A stretch of DNA of 64,000 bases from Bacteroidota bacterium (GTDB lineage: Bacteria > Bacteroidota > Bacteroidia > Bacteroidales > Dysgonomonadaceae): positions 1 through 64,000 of the forward strand of contig JAMNYO010000085.1 of the NCBI GenBank assembly GCA_023622765.1, read 5' to 3'. The notes under the pieces were generated by a model. That model ran no database searches, was not told the DNA's origin, and saw only the letters and a list, made by a program, of their open reading frames with translations. Below, in pieces: positions 9,336 through 18,505 of this stretch (position 1 is the first letter of the stretch; every line of letters starts with the position of its first letter). Made by a program: the position numbers and the translations under genes.

Positions 9336-10319
9336 ATGAAAAAAATAACAATAGCTTTCGTTTGCCTGTTTTTAATCGGGTGCTTTACAGGATGTGATCC
9401 CTACGAGCGAACTCCTGTGGAAAAATCAATCTTTGTAAATCATCAATCGCTGACTATGCTCGTGGGTGACCAAATGCAACTTAAGGCCAGTCCGAGCAAG
9501 GTAACCTATAGTTGGAAAAGCGAGGATCCCGCGGTGGCTACTGTCAACTCTTCCGGATTGGTTGAAGCAATAGGAGAGGGAGCTACAAATATCGTTGTTT
9601 CCCATAATGGTATTGAAGCAAAAGTTCCCGTCGCGGTAAACCAACGGATACGTCTAGAGAAAATTGAATTTAATGAATCGGTTGTAGATTTAGCCATTGG
9701 AAGTAAATTATCCCTAAACCCACTACCCGTTCCCCATAATGCCAACGATTTTAACCGTTTCTACTGGTCATCTGATAATGAAAATGTTGCAGTCGTGGAT
9801 GTGATGGGACAAGTTAAAGCCATCGCACCAGGCGTGGCTACTATAACCGTTAAAGGTGGCGAGTTAAGCGGAACATTGAAAGTGAGGGTGTTTAAGAGCT
9901 TCAATGTAGCCTTGAAAAAACCCGTGAGGGTAAGCAGTCTTTATGCACCTCAATTTGTTGGTGAAAATGCGGTTGACGGGATTTTAAACACCTCTGACAA
10001 CAGCAACAGGTGGCTATGTAAGCCTACAACAAGTAATGGCCCTCAGTGGATAGAGGTAGACCTGGAAGGTAAATATGAAATATACTCACTTGAGTTTTGG
10101 ATACAAGAAGGGTGGCCAAGTATCGATTTTAAATTTCAAAAAAAGGAGAACGATGAGTGGGTGGATATCTTCACTGAAACTGGCAATAGCAAGTCCGCCT
10201 ATTCCAGAACTTTTGAAGCGACAACAGCAAAAAAGGTGCGTATTTATTTCACCCTTGGAAGCAAGGATGGCATTGTAAGAATGTATGAGATGCGTGTACA
10301 CGCGAAAATATTTGAATAG
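9336..10319 (+). CDS. Lipoprotein with two Big2 Ig-like domains and an F5/8C (discoidin) domain
   Basis: About 327 residues from the ATG at 9336, which sits directly before the signal peptide; an in-frame ATG at 9327 is less likely. The lipobox is GCFTGC. Two bacterial Ig-like (Big2) domains follow, each ending in patterns such as ATVNSSGLVEAIGEG and AVVDVMGQVKAIAPG. A C-terminal F5/8 type C domain (about 190-325: NVALKKPVRVSSLY, IEVDLEGKYEIYSLEFW) is a known carbohydrate-binding fold. Neither part is catalytic. The likely role is a surface glycan-binding protein whose Ig domains act as a stalk, completing the PUL 1 surface set. Confidence 0.82.
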   Translation: MKKITIAFVCLFLIGCFTGCDPYERTPVEKSIFVNHQSLTMLVGDQMQLKASPSKVTYSWKSEDPAVATVNSSGLVEAIGEGATNIVVSHNGIEAKVPVAVNQRIRLEKIEFNESVVDLAIGSKLSLNPLPVPHNANDFNRFYWSSDNENVAVVDVMGQVKAIAPGVATITVKGGELSGTLKVRVFKSFNVALKKPVRVSSLYAPQFVGENAVDGILNTSDNSNRWLCKPTTSNGPQWIEVDLEGKYEIYSLEFWIQEGWPSIDFKFQKKENDEWVDIFTETGNSKSAYSRTFEATTAKKVRIYFTLGSKDGIVRMYEMRVHAKIFE

Positions 10320-10362
10320 TTTGAAAAACTTATTCAAATAGAGCAACAAACATTGAACTTCT

Positions 10363-11643
10363 ATGCGAAAAAACGGTGTAAATGCTACTGGACAAGAAGA
10401 AAAAAAGAGGCTGATTCCATACAAATGGGAATTAATTATAATACTTTGGGTCGCATATTTTTTGAATCAAGGCGATCGACAAGTATTTAATGTTGTAATA
10501 CCTTTGATTAAGGCCGATCTTCTCCTGAATGATGTTCAGATTGGTTTAGTTGCCACCCTCTTCACGCTTGTTTATGGGATACTGGTTCCTGTGGCAGGTT
10601 TCGCAGGTGACCTGCTTCGCCGTAAATGGATTATCTTTTTCAGCTTGCTAATATTCAGCCTCGGCACGCTGTTTACAGGCCTTGCCACCGGCATTATTTC
10701 ATTGATCCTGCTACGAAGTATTACAACAGGTGGAGGCGAAGCCTTTTACTACCCGGCTGCCACTTCGTTAATCGGGCAATTTCACAAGAAAACGAGGGCA
10801 ATGGCCATGTCTATCCATCAAACGTCATTGTACGTCGGAATCGTTGCAAGTGGATTCATCGCGGGATACATCGGTGAAAAATTCGGCTGGCAAATATCGT
10901 TCTTGTCTTTCGGATTAGTGGGCATATTGTGGGCCTTTATCGTATTGTGGAGGGTTAAGGACACCCCCATGCCAAAAGAGGAGTTAAATGAAGTCGAGGA
11001 AAAACCCTCTTTTATCGAGATGGTAAAAGCAATTTTTTCTAGGAAGACGGTTTATTTCTTAAGCCTCGCGTTTGGATGCATGTGTTTTGTCAATGTGGGT
11101 TACCTCACCTGGATGCCCACCTATCTCCATGAACAGTTCAACATGTCTTTATCTGCAGCCGGCTTGCATTCCACTTTGTATCATTTTCTTTTTGCATTTT
11201 TTGGAGTGATGCTTGGTGCCCGTATCTCAGACCGATTGGCGCTTAAAAGAAAAAGCATACGCATGGAAGTCGAGATTATCGGCTTGTTGATAGGTGCGCC
11301 TTTCATTTTTTGGATGGGTGCTACAGACAGTAAGCTTTGGTGCTATGTAGCCATGGGGTTGTTTGGTGTATTCAGGGGCATATATGACTCGAACCTATTT
11401 GCCGCTTTGTTCGATGTGATTGAGCCTCGATACCGCTCTTCATCCATGGGAGTCATGCTTGCATTTGCCTTTATCGTGGGCGCTTTGGCTCCTGTAATTT
11501 TAGGGAAAATTAAAACCGTGGCGAACCTGGAAACGGGCATCATGTTCCTGGCTGGATTTTACCTTTTAGGTGCCGTGCTAATTTTCATTGGCTTGAAATT
11601 CTTTTTCAAGAAGAATTATTATGAAGAGAAATTGATGGGTTAA
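10363..11643 (+). CDS. MFS transporter, anion/hexuronate-type (ACS-like)
   Basis: A 426-residue inner-membrane protein with about 12 hydrophobic segments and a large loop near the middle. The MFS signature between TM2 and TM3 is GDLLRRKW, and the NQGDRQVFNVVIPLI start of TM1 resembles the anion:cation symporter group that includes hexuronate and sugar-acid carriers. In this operon it most likely carries the final product of extracellular digestion, a sugar, uronate or short oligosaccharide, into the cytoplasm where the enzymes at 17236-20923 act. Substrate assignment is inferred from context. Confidence 0.85.
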   Translation: MRKNGVNATGQEEKKRLIPYKWELIIILWVAYFLNQGDRQVFNVVIPLIKADLLLNDVQIGLVATLFTLVYGILVPVAGFAGDLLRRKWIIFFSLLIFSLGTLFTGLATGIISLILLRSITTGGGEAFYYPAATSLIGQFHKKTRAMAMSIHQTSLYVGIVASGFIAGYIGEKFGWQISFLSFGLVGILWAFIVLWRVKDTPMPKEELNEVEEKPSFIEMVKAIFSRKTVYFLSLAFGCMCFVNVGYLTWMPTYLHEQFNMSLSAAGLHSTLYHFLFAFFGVMLGARISDRLALKRKSIRMEVEIIGLLIGAPFIFWMGATDSKLWCYVAMGLFGVFRGIYDSNLFAALFDVIEPRYRSSSMGVMLAFAFIVGALAPVILGKIKTVANLETGIMFLAGFYLLGAVLIFIGLKFFFKKNYYEEKLMG

Positions 11644-11680
11644 AATGGAGTGCTTCAAGTCAGTAAATAAGAAAATAAAA

Positions 11681-13024
11681 ATGAAAGCGAAATACACTCT
11701 TTTGATGCTATGCTGTATGATTAATTTCGGAAAGGTTTCAAGTCAAAGCTCAGGAGATGTGATGAGCGAGAAGTACCGTGACATCTGGAACGATCAGGTA
11801 CAAGAGAAAATTGATACCGATATTGAAAAAAATCGAAAAGCGAACGCTGTTCTGAAGTTTGAAAACCTCCCGCGAGATACTGACATCGAGGTGAAGCAAA
11901 TAAGCCACCACTTCCTATTTGGAGGAAATATTTTCCTGTTTGGAGATTGCGGTAGCCCTGAGAAAAACAAGCAGTATGAAGACACCTTCGGGGATCTGTT
12001 CAATGCCGCTACCGTGCCCTTTTACTGGAGAACGCTGGAGCCGGTAAAGGGCGAGCCAAGGTATGAAGCCGGCAGCTCATACGAGTATCGTCGTCCACCA
12101 ACGGATCCCGTCGTCGAGTTCTGCGAATCGAAGGGAATCAATATGAACGGCCATGCGATTATTTACGGTCAACCTCAATGGGGTCCACCACTATGGATGC
12201 CTAAGAATCGAAAAGAGATGGAACCCTATTTTGAAGATCACATCCGAGATTTAGCTAAACGTTATCATGGACGAGTACAGCGATGGGACGTGGTGAACGA
12301 ACCCACCGATCAGGCAAACCGCGGTCTAATGCCGGATGATTACACCTATAAAAGCTTTTTATGGGCTATGAAATATTTCCCGGACTCAGTACTTCTCAAT
12401 ATCAATGATTCGGATATGCACTGGGACATGACACTCTACCGCCGATATTTAGAGATCGTGCGAAACTTAATTGACAGGGGCATCAGAATAGATCAGGTAG
12501 GACTTCAGATGCACATTTTTAATCCTAACGAATCCAGGGAGATCGCACGTGGCGCCAACATTTTAACGCCTGAAAAAATAGAGCAGAGGCTCGACTTAAT
12601 GGCTGACGCGGGTAGACCACTACACGTTAGTGAAGTCACCGTTAGCGCCCCGGACGATAGCGATGCCGGGAAGCAAATTCAGTCAGAGATCACGAAAAAC
12701 TTATACAGGCTCTGGTTCAGTCACCCCGACGTAATCGGGATCACCTGGTGGAACGTGGTGGATGGTGGTGCCGCACCTGGTGAGCCGTCATTTTCAGGAA
12801 TATATGATAAAGAGCTGAAGCCAAAACCTGTTTATTACCTTCTTGACAAGTTGATAAACAGGGAGTGGAAAACCAACATCACCCTAAAAGCACCCAAAGA
12901 CGGGGTGGTACACTTCCGTGGCTTCAAGGGGAGGTACGTTGTCAACTGGAAAGACAAATCCGGAAAAATGAACCAGAGAGAGTTCGATTTATTGAAGGAT
13001 GGGGATGGCTTTGAGACCTATTAA
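11681..13024 (+). CDS. Glycoside hydrolase family 10 (endo-beta-1,4-xylanase-like)
   Basis: 447 residues from the ATG at 11681, which begins a clear signal peptide ending VSSQ; the frame is open back to 11645. A GH10 TIM barrel follows an N-terminal extension. The acid/base Glu is E207 in RWDVVNEPTD and the nucleophile is E318 in LHVSEVTVS. The barrel ends with ITWWNVVDG and KPKPVYYLLDKL, both GH10 hallmarks. GH10 enzymes cut internal bonds of xylan. The usual TELD nucleophile motif is SEVT here, shared with the second GH10 in this operon, so this is an unusual subgroup. It lies one gene after the transporter. Confidence 0.88.
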   Translation: MKAKYTLLMLCCMINFGKVSSQSSGDVMSEKYRDIWNDQVQEKIDTDIEKNRKANAVLKFENLPRDTDIEVKQISHHFLFGGNIFLFGDCGSPEKNKQYEDTFGDLFNAATVPFYWRTLEPVKGEPRYEAGSSYEYRRPPTDPVVEFCESKGINMNGHAIIYGQPQWGPPLWMPKNRKEMEPYFEDHIRDLAKRYHGRVQRWDVVNEPTDQANRGLMPDDYTYKSFLWAMKYFPDSVLLNINDSDMHWDMTLYRRYLEIVRNLIDRGIRIDQVGLQMHIFNPNESREIARGANILTPEKIEQRLDLMADAGRPLHVSEVTVSAPDDSDAGKQIQSEITKNLYRLWFSHPDVIGITWWNVVDGGAAPGEPSFSGIYDKELKPKPVYYLLDKLINREWKTNITLKAPKDGVVHFRGFKGRYVVNWKDKSGKMNQREFDLLKDGDGFETY

Positions 13025-13045
13025 TCAGATAGATTCAATTATATC

Positions 13046-15661
13046 ATGAAAAAATATATATTATACATAGCAGTTGTATGTTTGCTGTTCTCCTGTTCCG
13101 GGAAAACAACTGACGACGAATTTCCGCCTCTTTTCCCATTCCTAATAGCACTGGATGGAAAGGATAATATTGCTGATATGTCTCATCTTTTAGATGCCCC
13201 AGCCGGTAAAAATGGTTTTGTGAAAATAGAAAATGGTCGGTTTGTGACTGATGCAGGTCCTATTCGTTTGCATGGCACCAACCTCACAGGAGCAGCCAAC
13301 TTTCCGGATCATAAAGATGCTGATCTTTTAGCCACTGAATTGGCTGGGTACGGGATCAATTGTGTGAGGCTTCATTATTTTGATGCTAAATATGGAAATT
13401 TTCGCAACGAGAAACAGGCTGGAATTTTTACTGAAGACTCTACGACACAAAGGAATCTTGATCCTGAACAATTGGATCGGTTAGATTACATGATTTCTAA
13501 ATTTAAAGAGAAGGGAATATATGTAAACATAAATTTACATGTGGCGAGAAAATTGGATGAACGCGACGGTTTCTCCGGTTTTGATCAACGACCTCACTTG
13601 GACAAGGGGGTTGACAACTTTGAGCCTCGGATGATAGAGTTGCAAAAGGAGTACGCGAAAGATTTGTTAACGCACGTCAATCCTTATACCAACCTACCCT
13701 ATACCAACGATCCTTGCGTAGCGTTAATTGAAATCAATAATGAAAATGCCCTTTTAAATCAATATCATAGTGGAGGCATTGATCGATTGCCGGAACCTTA
13801 TATCGGGGAACTTCAAAGGCAGTGGAACATATGGCTGAGTAACAAGTATTCTTCCACACAAGCATTGTTAAAAGCTTGGAATTGGCAAGATATCCCTTTA
13901 CACGATGAACAAATAAAGGAGGGGGGATTTGAAGCACCTATTTCTATTGATGGCAAAACTTGGATTTTGTCTGAGGGAAACTCATCGGCAATCTGTAATG
14001 TCGAAGACAGTGTATTGAAAATCAATGTTACCCGTGAAGGAGAGGATGAATATTTTCCCAAATTGTTCAGAAAACTCAAAGTGAAGAAAGGGAAACCTTA
14101 CACCCTAACTTTTAAGATAAGAAAAGTAGTAGGAAACGTTCCAAGTACATTGGGATTGGCAATATCTGATGTGAGTAACGGTTGGAAATCCCAAGGACTA
14201 CATCAAACCTTTGAGGTAGTAAAAGAGTGGAAAAGATTCAGCATTTCATTCACAGCCACTGATGATACAGGTGACACTAGACTTGAGTTAACTCGTTTTC
14301 CAACCGGTGTTTATGAGATTGATGACTTGTCTTTTAAAAGTGGTACAATAAAACAATTTGATGTAGCTCAAAGAGTGGAGGATGGCACTGTACCTGTAAT
14401 CAAAAAAGACGATTTTGCCACATTGGGAGCAAGAAAAGATTTTTATCAGTTTCTTATCGACACGGAACATGAGTACTGGGTAGGGATGTCGAATTATCTG
14501 AAAAATGAACTGGGGGCAAAGTCCTTGATCTCCGGGACTCAGCTGGGTTATAGTCCTCCGTTTATCCAGAATGAATTGGATTACATCGACAATCATGCTT
14601 ATTGGTGTCATCCCAGCCCCGTTAATGAAAATTGGCGAATCAGGAACGAATCAATGGTGAACTCTATGGCAACGATAAAGAGTTTGGCATCTCAGAGAAT
14701 ACTTGGGAAGCCCTATACGGTAAGCGAATATAACCACCCTTTTCCCAATCAGTATGGCGCTGAAGGACAACCTATGTTACGCTCCTATGGAGCATTCCAG
14801 GGCTGGGATGGTGTTTTCGAGTATACTTTCAATCATCGAAATGAGTTCGATTTAGATTACAATAATTATTTCTTCAGTATCAACAATCGTACCGATGTAT
14901 TGGCTCACTTTCCAGCCTGCGCGACAATCTATTTGAGAGGTGATGTTCGGGAATCGAAAAGTGCAATTAGTGCTCCCATTGACTATGCTGCATATTTTGA
15001 TAAGTTAGTGTCTGACAAATCAGTGGGTGCCAATATCTCAGGTGCAGGATTCAATACAAACTTATCCCTGATTCACAAAACAAGTGTTTCGCTAAATGGG
15101 GGTACCGGAAGCAAGGTATCCGATTTTGACATCCCAACGGGTAAAATTTTGAAAAGTGATACAGAAGAGTTGATTTGGAATTGTGAAATTGAAGGAAAGG
15201 GATATTTCGTTGTCAATACTCCCAATACAAAATTGTTTACAGGTTTTCCCGAGGGACGAAAAATATTGTTGGATGACATCGAGTTGTCTGTAGGTAGTAC
15301 TCGTCTGGAGTGGGCAACGGTCTCGCTAGTTTCTCGTGATGCGAATGGTTTTAGTAACTCCGAAGCTCCTATAAGAATTTTAGTGGCTGCAACGGGATTG
15401 ATTGAAAACAATGGGATGAAGATAAAAGAGTTGGATAACAATCATATCACGCTGACTGATTGGGGTAAAGCACCTGTATATGCAGAAGGTATACCCGTAA
15501 CGCTGTCGTTAGCATCTGACCCGAAAAAAACAAAATGCTTTGTGCTGAACTCTGAAGGAAAACGTAAAAAAGAAATACCAGTGACATCAATTGAGGGAAA
15601 GACGGGTATCCAACTGAAACCAGAATACAAGACCATTTGGTATGAAATTGAAATTAAATAA
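13046..15661 (+). CDS. Large clan GH-A glycoside hydrolase with inserted carbohydrate-binding module
   Basis: An 871-residue lipoprotein (lipobox LFSC). The first barrel half (about 60-270) has RLHGTNLTGA, GINCVRLHYFD and the probable acid/base E233 in EINNENALL. A beta-sandwich resembling CBM4/9 is inserted at about 295-440. The barrel resumes and carries the probable nucleophile E561 in TVSEYNHPFPNQYG. About 180 residues of beta-rich C-terminus follow. GH5-like retaining activity is likely; substrate and exact family are unknown. The gene is visibly more AT-rich than the GH10 genes on either side, suggesting separate acquisition. Confidence 0.75.
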   Translation: MKKYILYIAVVCLLFSCSGKTTDDEFPPLFPFLIALDGKDNIADMSHLLDAPAGKNGFVKIENGRFVTDAGPIRLHGTNLTGAANFPDHKDADLLATELAGYGINCVRLHYFDAKYGNFRNEKQAGIFTEDSTTQRNLDPEQLDRLDYMISKFKEKGIYVNINLHVARKLDERDGFSGFDQRPHLDKGVDNFEPRMIELQKEYAKDLLTHVNPYTNLPYTNDPCVALIEINNENALLNQYHSGGIDRLPEPYIGELQRQWNIWLSNKYSSTQALLKAWNWQDIPLHDEQIKEGGFEAPISIDGKTWILSEGNSSAICNVEDSVLKINVTREGEDEYFPKLFRKLKVKKGKPYTLTFKIRKVVGNVPSTLGLAISDVSNGWKSQGLHQTFEVVKEWKRFSISFTATDDTGDTRLELTRFPTGVYEIDDLSFKSGTIKQFDVAQRVEDGTVPVIKKDDFATLGARKDFYQFLIDTEHEYWVGMSNYLKNELGAKSLISGTQLGYSPPFIQNELDYIDNHAYWCHPSPVNENWRIRNESMVNSMATIKSLASQRILGKPYTVSEYNHPFPNQYGAEGQPMLRSYGAFQGWDGVFEYTFNHRNEFDLDYNNYFFSINNRTDVLAHFPACATIYLRGDVRESKSAISAPIDYAAYFDKLVSDKSVGANISGAGFNTNLSLIHKTSVSLNGGTGSKVSDFDIPTGKILKSDTEELIWNCEIEGKGYFVVNTPNTKLFTGFPEGRKILLDDIELSVGSTRLEWATVSLVSRDANGFSNSEAPIRILVAATGLIENNGMKIKELDNNHITLTDWGKAPVYAEGIPVTLSLASDPKKTKCFVLNSEGKRKKEIPVTSIEGKTGIQLKPEYKTIWYEIEIK

Positions 15662-15674
15662 TAAAAAATAAACA

Positions 15675-17228
15675 ATGAGAAATAATCTACTGATCGCGTT
15701 AATCTTGTTGTTGTCTTGCCCCTTATCGCAAGCACAAACATCGTTCCCAAAAAGCTCAAAAGAGGATCGTGAAAAGATCATGAGCGAAGCGTATTGGAAA
15801 ATATGGAATCCCGAGGTACAGAAAAAGATCGACCAGGATATTGAAAAACACAGGAAGGCAGATGGTGAACTGATGCTGACGGATTATGCCCCGGGCACGG
15901 AAGTAAAGATAGAGCAGATTTCACATGATTTCATTTTCGGTGCGCATATTTTTAACTACAACCAACTGGGAAAGACGGAATATAATAACCGTTACAAAGC
16001 GTTGTATGGAACCCTGTTTAACTCGGCCACGGTGGCCTTTTATTGGAAGACGTTTGAAATGCAACCGAATCGCCCCCGTTTCAAGGAGGAGTACTGGGAC
16101 ACGGAGTCGTATTGGAACGGCGTGATGGAGCCGAAAATGGAACCGCATTGGAGGAGGCCGGCACCGGATCCCGTTATCCAATTCCTGGAGAGCAAAAAGA
16201 TTCGCATCCACGGTCATCCCATTATCTGGGGAAATCGAAAATGGCACAACCCGAATTGGATCATACAAAACTTCATGACCCCTGAAGAAAAAGCAAAAAT
16301 GGATGAGCTAATCGTGGAATACGGGAATTTAGAAAACTACCTGGATAGCGAGAAGTATTCCGAAACATACCAGGGTTTATCCGCGGAGCAATTGGAAAAG
16401 ATGTTCCCGGAGTTGACGAAAACGTTAAAGGTGCTGTTTGAAAAACGGATCGTTGAATTGGCGGACTATTACGGGGATCGTGTAAACAGTTGGGATGTGG
16501 TGAACGAGAGTGCAACCGACCATCAGAGAGGCTTATTGATACCGGGAAGTGGCCTCGCGAAAAGTGTTTATGGCATTATGCCCGGCGATTACACCTATGA
16601 AGCTTTCAAGGTGGCGGGTAAAGTGTTTCCCGAAAACGTACTTTTAAACATCAACGATTACAACCTCAGCCAGAGTTATACCGATCAAGTGCATGACCTA
16701 TTGGCCAGAGGTTGTAAAGTAGACATCATGGGATCACAAATGCACCTGTTCAATCCACAACAATGCCTCGATATCGCCGCGGGAAAGGAAATTCAGACCC
16801 CGGAGCATATCTGGGGATGGAACGAACGGTTAAGTCAGGCTAAATTGCCCATTCACTTGAGCGAGATCACCATTACGGCACCGGGAAACGATGAAAGAGG
16901 CAGAAAAATACAAGCGATCATCACCCAAAATTTGTACCGCCTCTGGTTCAGCCTGGAGCGGATGATGGGAATCACCTGGTGGAACGTGGTAGACGATTGC
17001 GGCGCACCCGGGGAACCATCAACATCCGGCATTTTCACGCGCGACATGGTGGCAAAACCAGCCTACTACGCGCTTGACAACTTAATCAATAACGAGTGGA
17101 AAACAAACCTGACCGCCAAGCCGGATAAAAACGGGCAGGTCAAATTCCGTGGTTTTAAAGGGAACTACCGGGTTACATGGACAGACCAAATGGGGAATGT
17201 ACAGACTAAAGAATACTATTTAAAATAA
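15675..17228 (+). CDS. Second glycoside hydrolase family 10 enzyme
   Basis: 517 residues with a signal peptide ending SQAQ. It is paralogous to the GH10 gene two positions upstream: both have the same N-terminal region (IWNPEVQKKIDQDIEKHRKA against IWNDQVQEKIDTDIEKNRKA) and the same end (TWWNVVDDCGAPGEPSTSGI). The acid/base is E278 in SWDVVNESATD and the nucleophile is E397 in IHLSEITITAPG. It has extra loops at about 130-165 and 195-255 compared with its sister, so cleft shape and substrate choice probably differ. Only 7 bases separate it from the dehydratase gene. Confidence 0.87.
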   Translation: MRNNLLIALILLLSCPLSQAQTSFPKSSKEDREKIMSEAYWKIWNPEVQKKIDQDIEKHRKADGELMLTDYAPGTEVKIEQISHDFIFGAHIFNYNQLGKTEYNNRYKALYGTLFNSATVAFYWKTFEMQPNRPRFKEEYWDTESYWNGVMEPKMEPHWRRPAPDPVIQFLESKKIRIHGHPIIWGNRKWHNPNWIIQNFMTPEEKAKMDELIVEYGNLENYLDSEKYSETYQGLSAEQLEKMFPELTKTLKVLFEKRIVELADYYGDRVNSWDVVNESATDHQRGLLIPGSGLAKSVYGIMPGDYTYEAFKVAGKVFPENVLLNINDYNLSQSYTDQVHDLLARGCKVDIMGSQMHLFNPQQCLDIAAGKEIQTPEHIWGWNERLSQAKLPIHLSEITITAPGNDERGRKIQAIITQNLYRLWFSLERMMGITWWNVVDDCGAPGEPSTSGIFTRDMVAKPAYYALDNLINNEWKTNLTAKPDKNGQVKFRGFKGNYRVTWTDQMGNVQTKEYYLK

Positions 17229-17235
17229 AAGGTAA

Positions 17236-18426
17236 ATGAAGATAATTGACATGAAAGTCCGTACAGTAGCAATTCCCATGAATTGCATGTTACGGCATAA
17301 CACGGGAGTGCACCCGGGGTATTTGTTGAGAACCATCCTGGAATTGATTACCGATGAGGGCATCGTGGGACTGGGAGAGGTAGGTGGCGGCGACTCACGA
17401 GCTGCACTTCTGAAACTGAAACCCCGGATTATAGGGATGAACCCTTTCGATCTGGAAGCTATCAAAATGAAAGTACTACGCAGTATCTATTACCTGTCTA
17501 ACGCCAGGCTATACGGTGCAATAGAAATTGCTTGTTTGGATATAATTGGGAAAGCATGCAACGTTCCCATGCATCGGTTACTGGGAGGGAAGGTACGAGA
17601 TTCCATACCCATGATAGCATATCTTTTCTGGAGGTATGACCGCCCAGGTGGGGGGGACGATACTTGTGCAGAAGATATGGCTGAACTTTGCATTGAGCTG
17701 AAAGAGACACTGGGTGTTACCGCCATGAAGCTAAAAGCAGGCGTCATGGATCCCATGGAAGAAGTGCGGGTTCTTGAACTTTGCCGGAAGAAGTTGGGTG
17801 ACGATTTTGGATTGAGGATAGACCCGAATGGGGTTTGGAGTGTAGCGACAGCCGTGAAAGCTGGTCGCCGGATGGAAGATCTGGAATTGCAGTATTTTGA
17901 AGACCCGTCATGGGGCATAGAAGGAATGCGTGCCGTTCGCCAACAGGTACGGATACCTTTAGCCACGAACATGTATCCCAATAAATTTGACGACTTGGGT
18001 CCATCCATCCGCCAAGATGCCATCGATATTATCCTTACGGATCTACATTATTGGGAGGGTCCACGGGGAGTAAAGGATCTAACCGCAGTATGCCGAACGT
18101 TTAACTTAGGTGTTGCCATGCATTCCGGGGCAGAGTTCGGCATCGAGCTGGCAGCCATGTTGCATACGGCATCCACTATACCAGCCATGACTATGCCCGG
18201 TGATGCGCATTATCATTATTTGGAAGATGATATTATCGAGGGGGGCAAAATGCCATACATTGACGGCAGTATTAAGGTGCCCGATGGACCGGGACTGGGT
18301 GTAGCGTTAGACGAGGAAAAGATGGAGAAATATGAACGGTATTATGAAGAAAAAGGGGACTACTATGCCCGTTTCCATCAAGATCCAAAGAAACCCAATT
18401 GGTATCCAAACGTAGGAGGTATTTAA
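17236..18426 (+). CDS. Enolase-superfamily sugar-acid dehydratase, glucarate dehydratase-like
   Basis: A 396-residue cytoplasmic enzyme of the mandelate racemase/enolase superfamily. The N-terminal capping domain carries HNTGVHPGYLLRT and GLGEVGGGD, close to the glucarate dehydratase pattern. In the barrel I see the KxK pair K165/K167 (MKLKAG), metal ligands D196 (RIDPNG) and E222 (FEDPSWG), D269 and H296 (AMHSGAEFGIEL). Such enzymes remove water from aldonic or aldaric acids to give 2-keto-3-deoxy acids. It is followed by lactonase, dehydrogenase and aldolase genes. Glucarate, xylonate or a related acid is plausible; the substrate cannot be fixed from sequence. Confidence 0.82.
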   Translation: MKIIDMKVRTVAIPMNCMLRHNTGVHPGYLLRTILELITDEGIVGLGEVGGGDSRAALLKLKPRIIGMNPFDLEAIKMKVLRSIYYLSNARLYGAIEIACLDIIGKACNVPMHRLLGGKVRDSIPMIAYLFWRYDRPGGGDDTCAEDMAELCIELKETLGVTAMKLKAGVMDPMEEVRVLELCRKKLGDDFGLRIDPNGVWSVATAVKAGRRMEDLELQYFEDPSWGIEGMRAVRQQVRIPLATNMYPNKFDDLGPSIRQDAIDIILTDLHYWEGPRGVKDLTAVCRTFNLGVAMHSGAEFGIELAAMLHTASTIPAMTMPGDAHYHYLEDDIIEGGKMPYIDGSIKVPDGPGLGVALDEEKMEKYERYYEEKGDYYARFHQDPKKPNWYPNVGGI

Positions 18427-18427
18427 T

Positions 18428-18464
18428 AACGAGAGGGCTTTTCATTAAAGCTTACTGTCTCGTT
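18428..18464 (+). terminator. Nested inverted repeat after the dehydratase gene
   Basis: AACGAGA (18428-18434) pairs with TCTCGTT (18458-18464), enclosing a second stem GCTTT/AAAGC with a 5-base loop. It lies in the 79-base gap between the dehydratase and lactonase genes. There is no strong T run after it, so partial attenuation or an mRNA-processing hairpin is as likely as full termination. Confidence 0.35.
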
Positions 18465-18505
18465 TAGTATTTAAACGCGGGTTGTAAAAACTAACCACGT
18501 TAATA

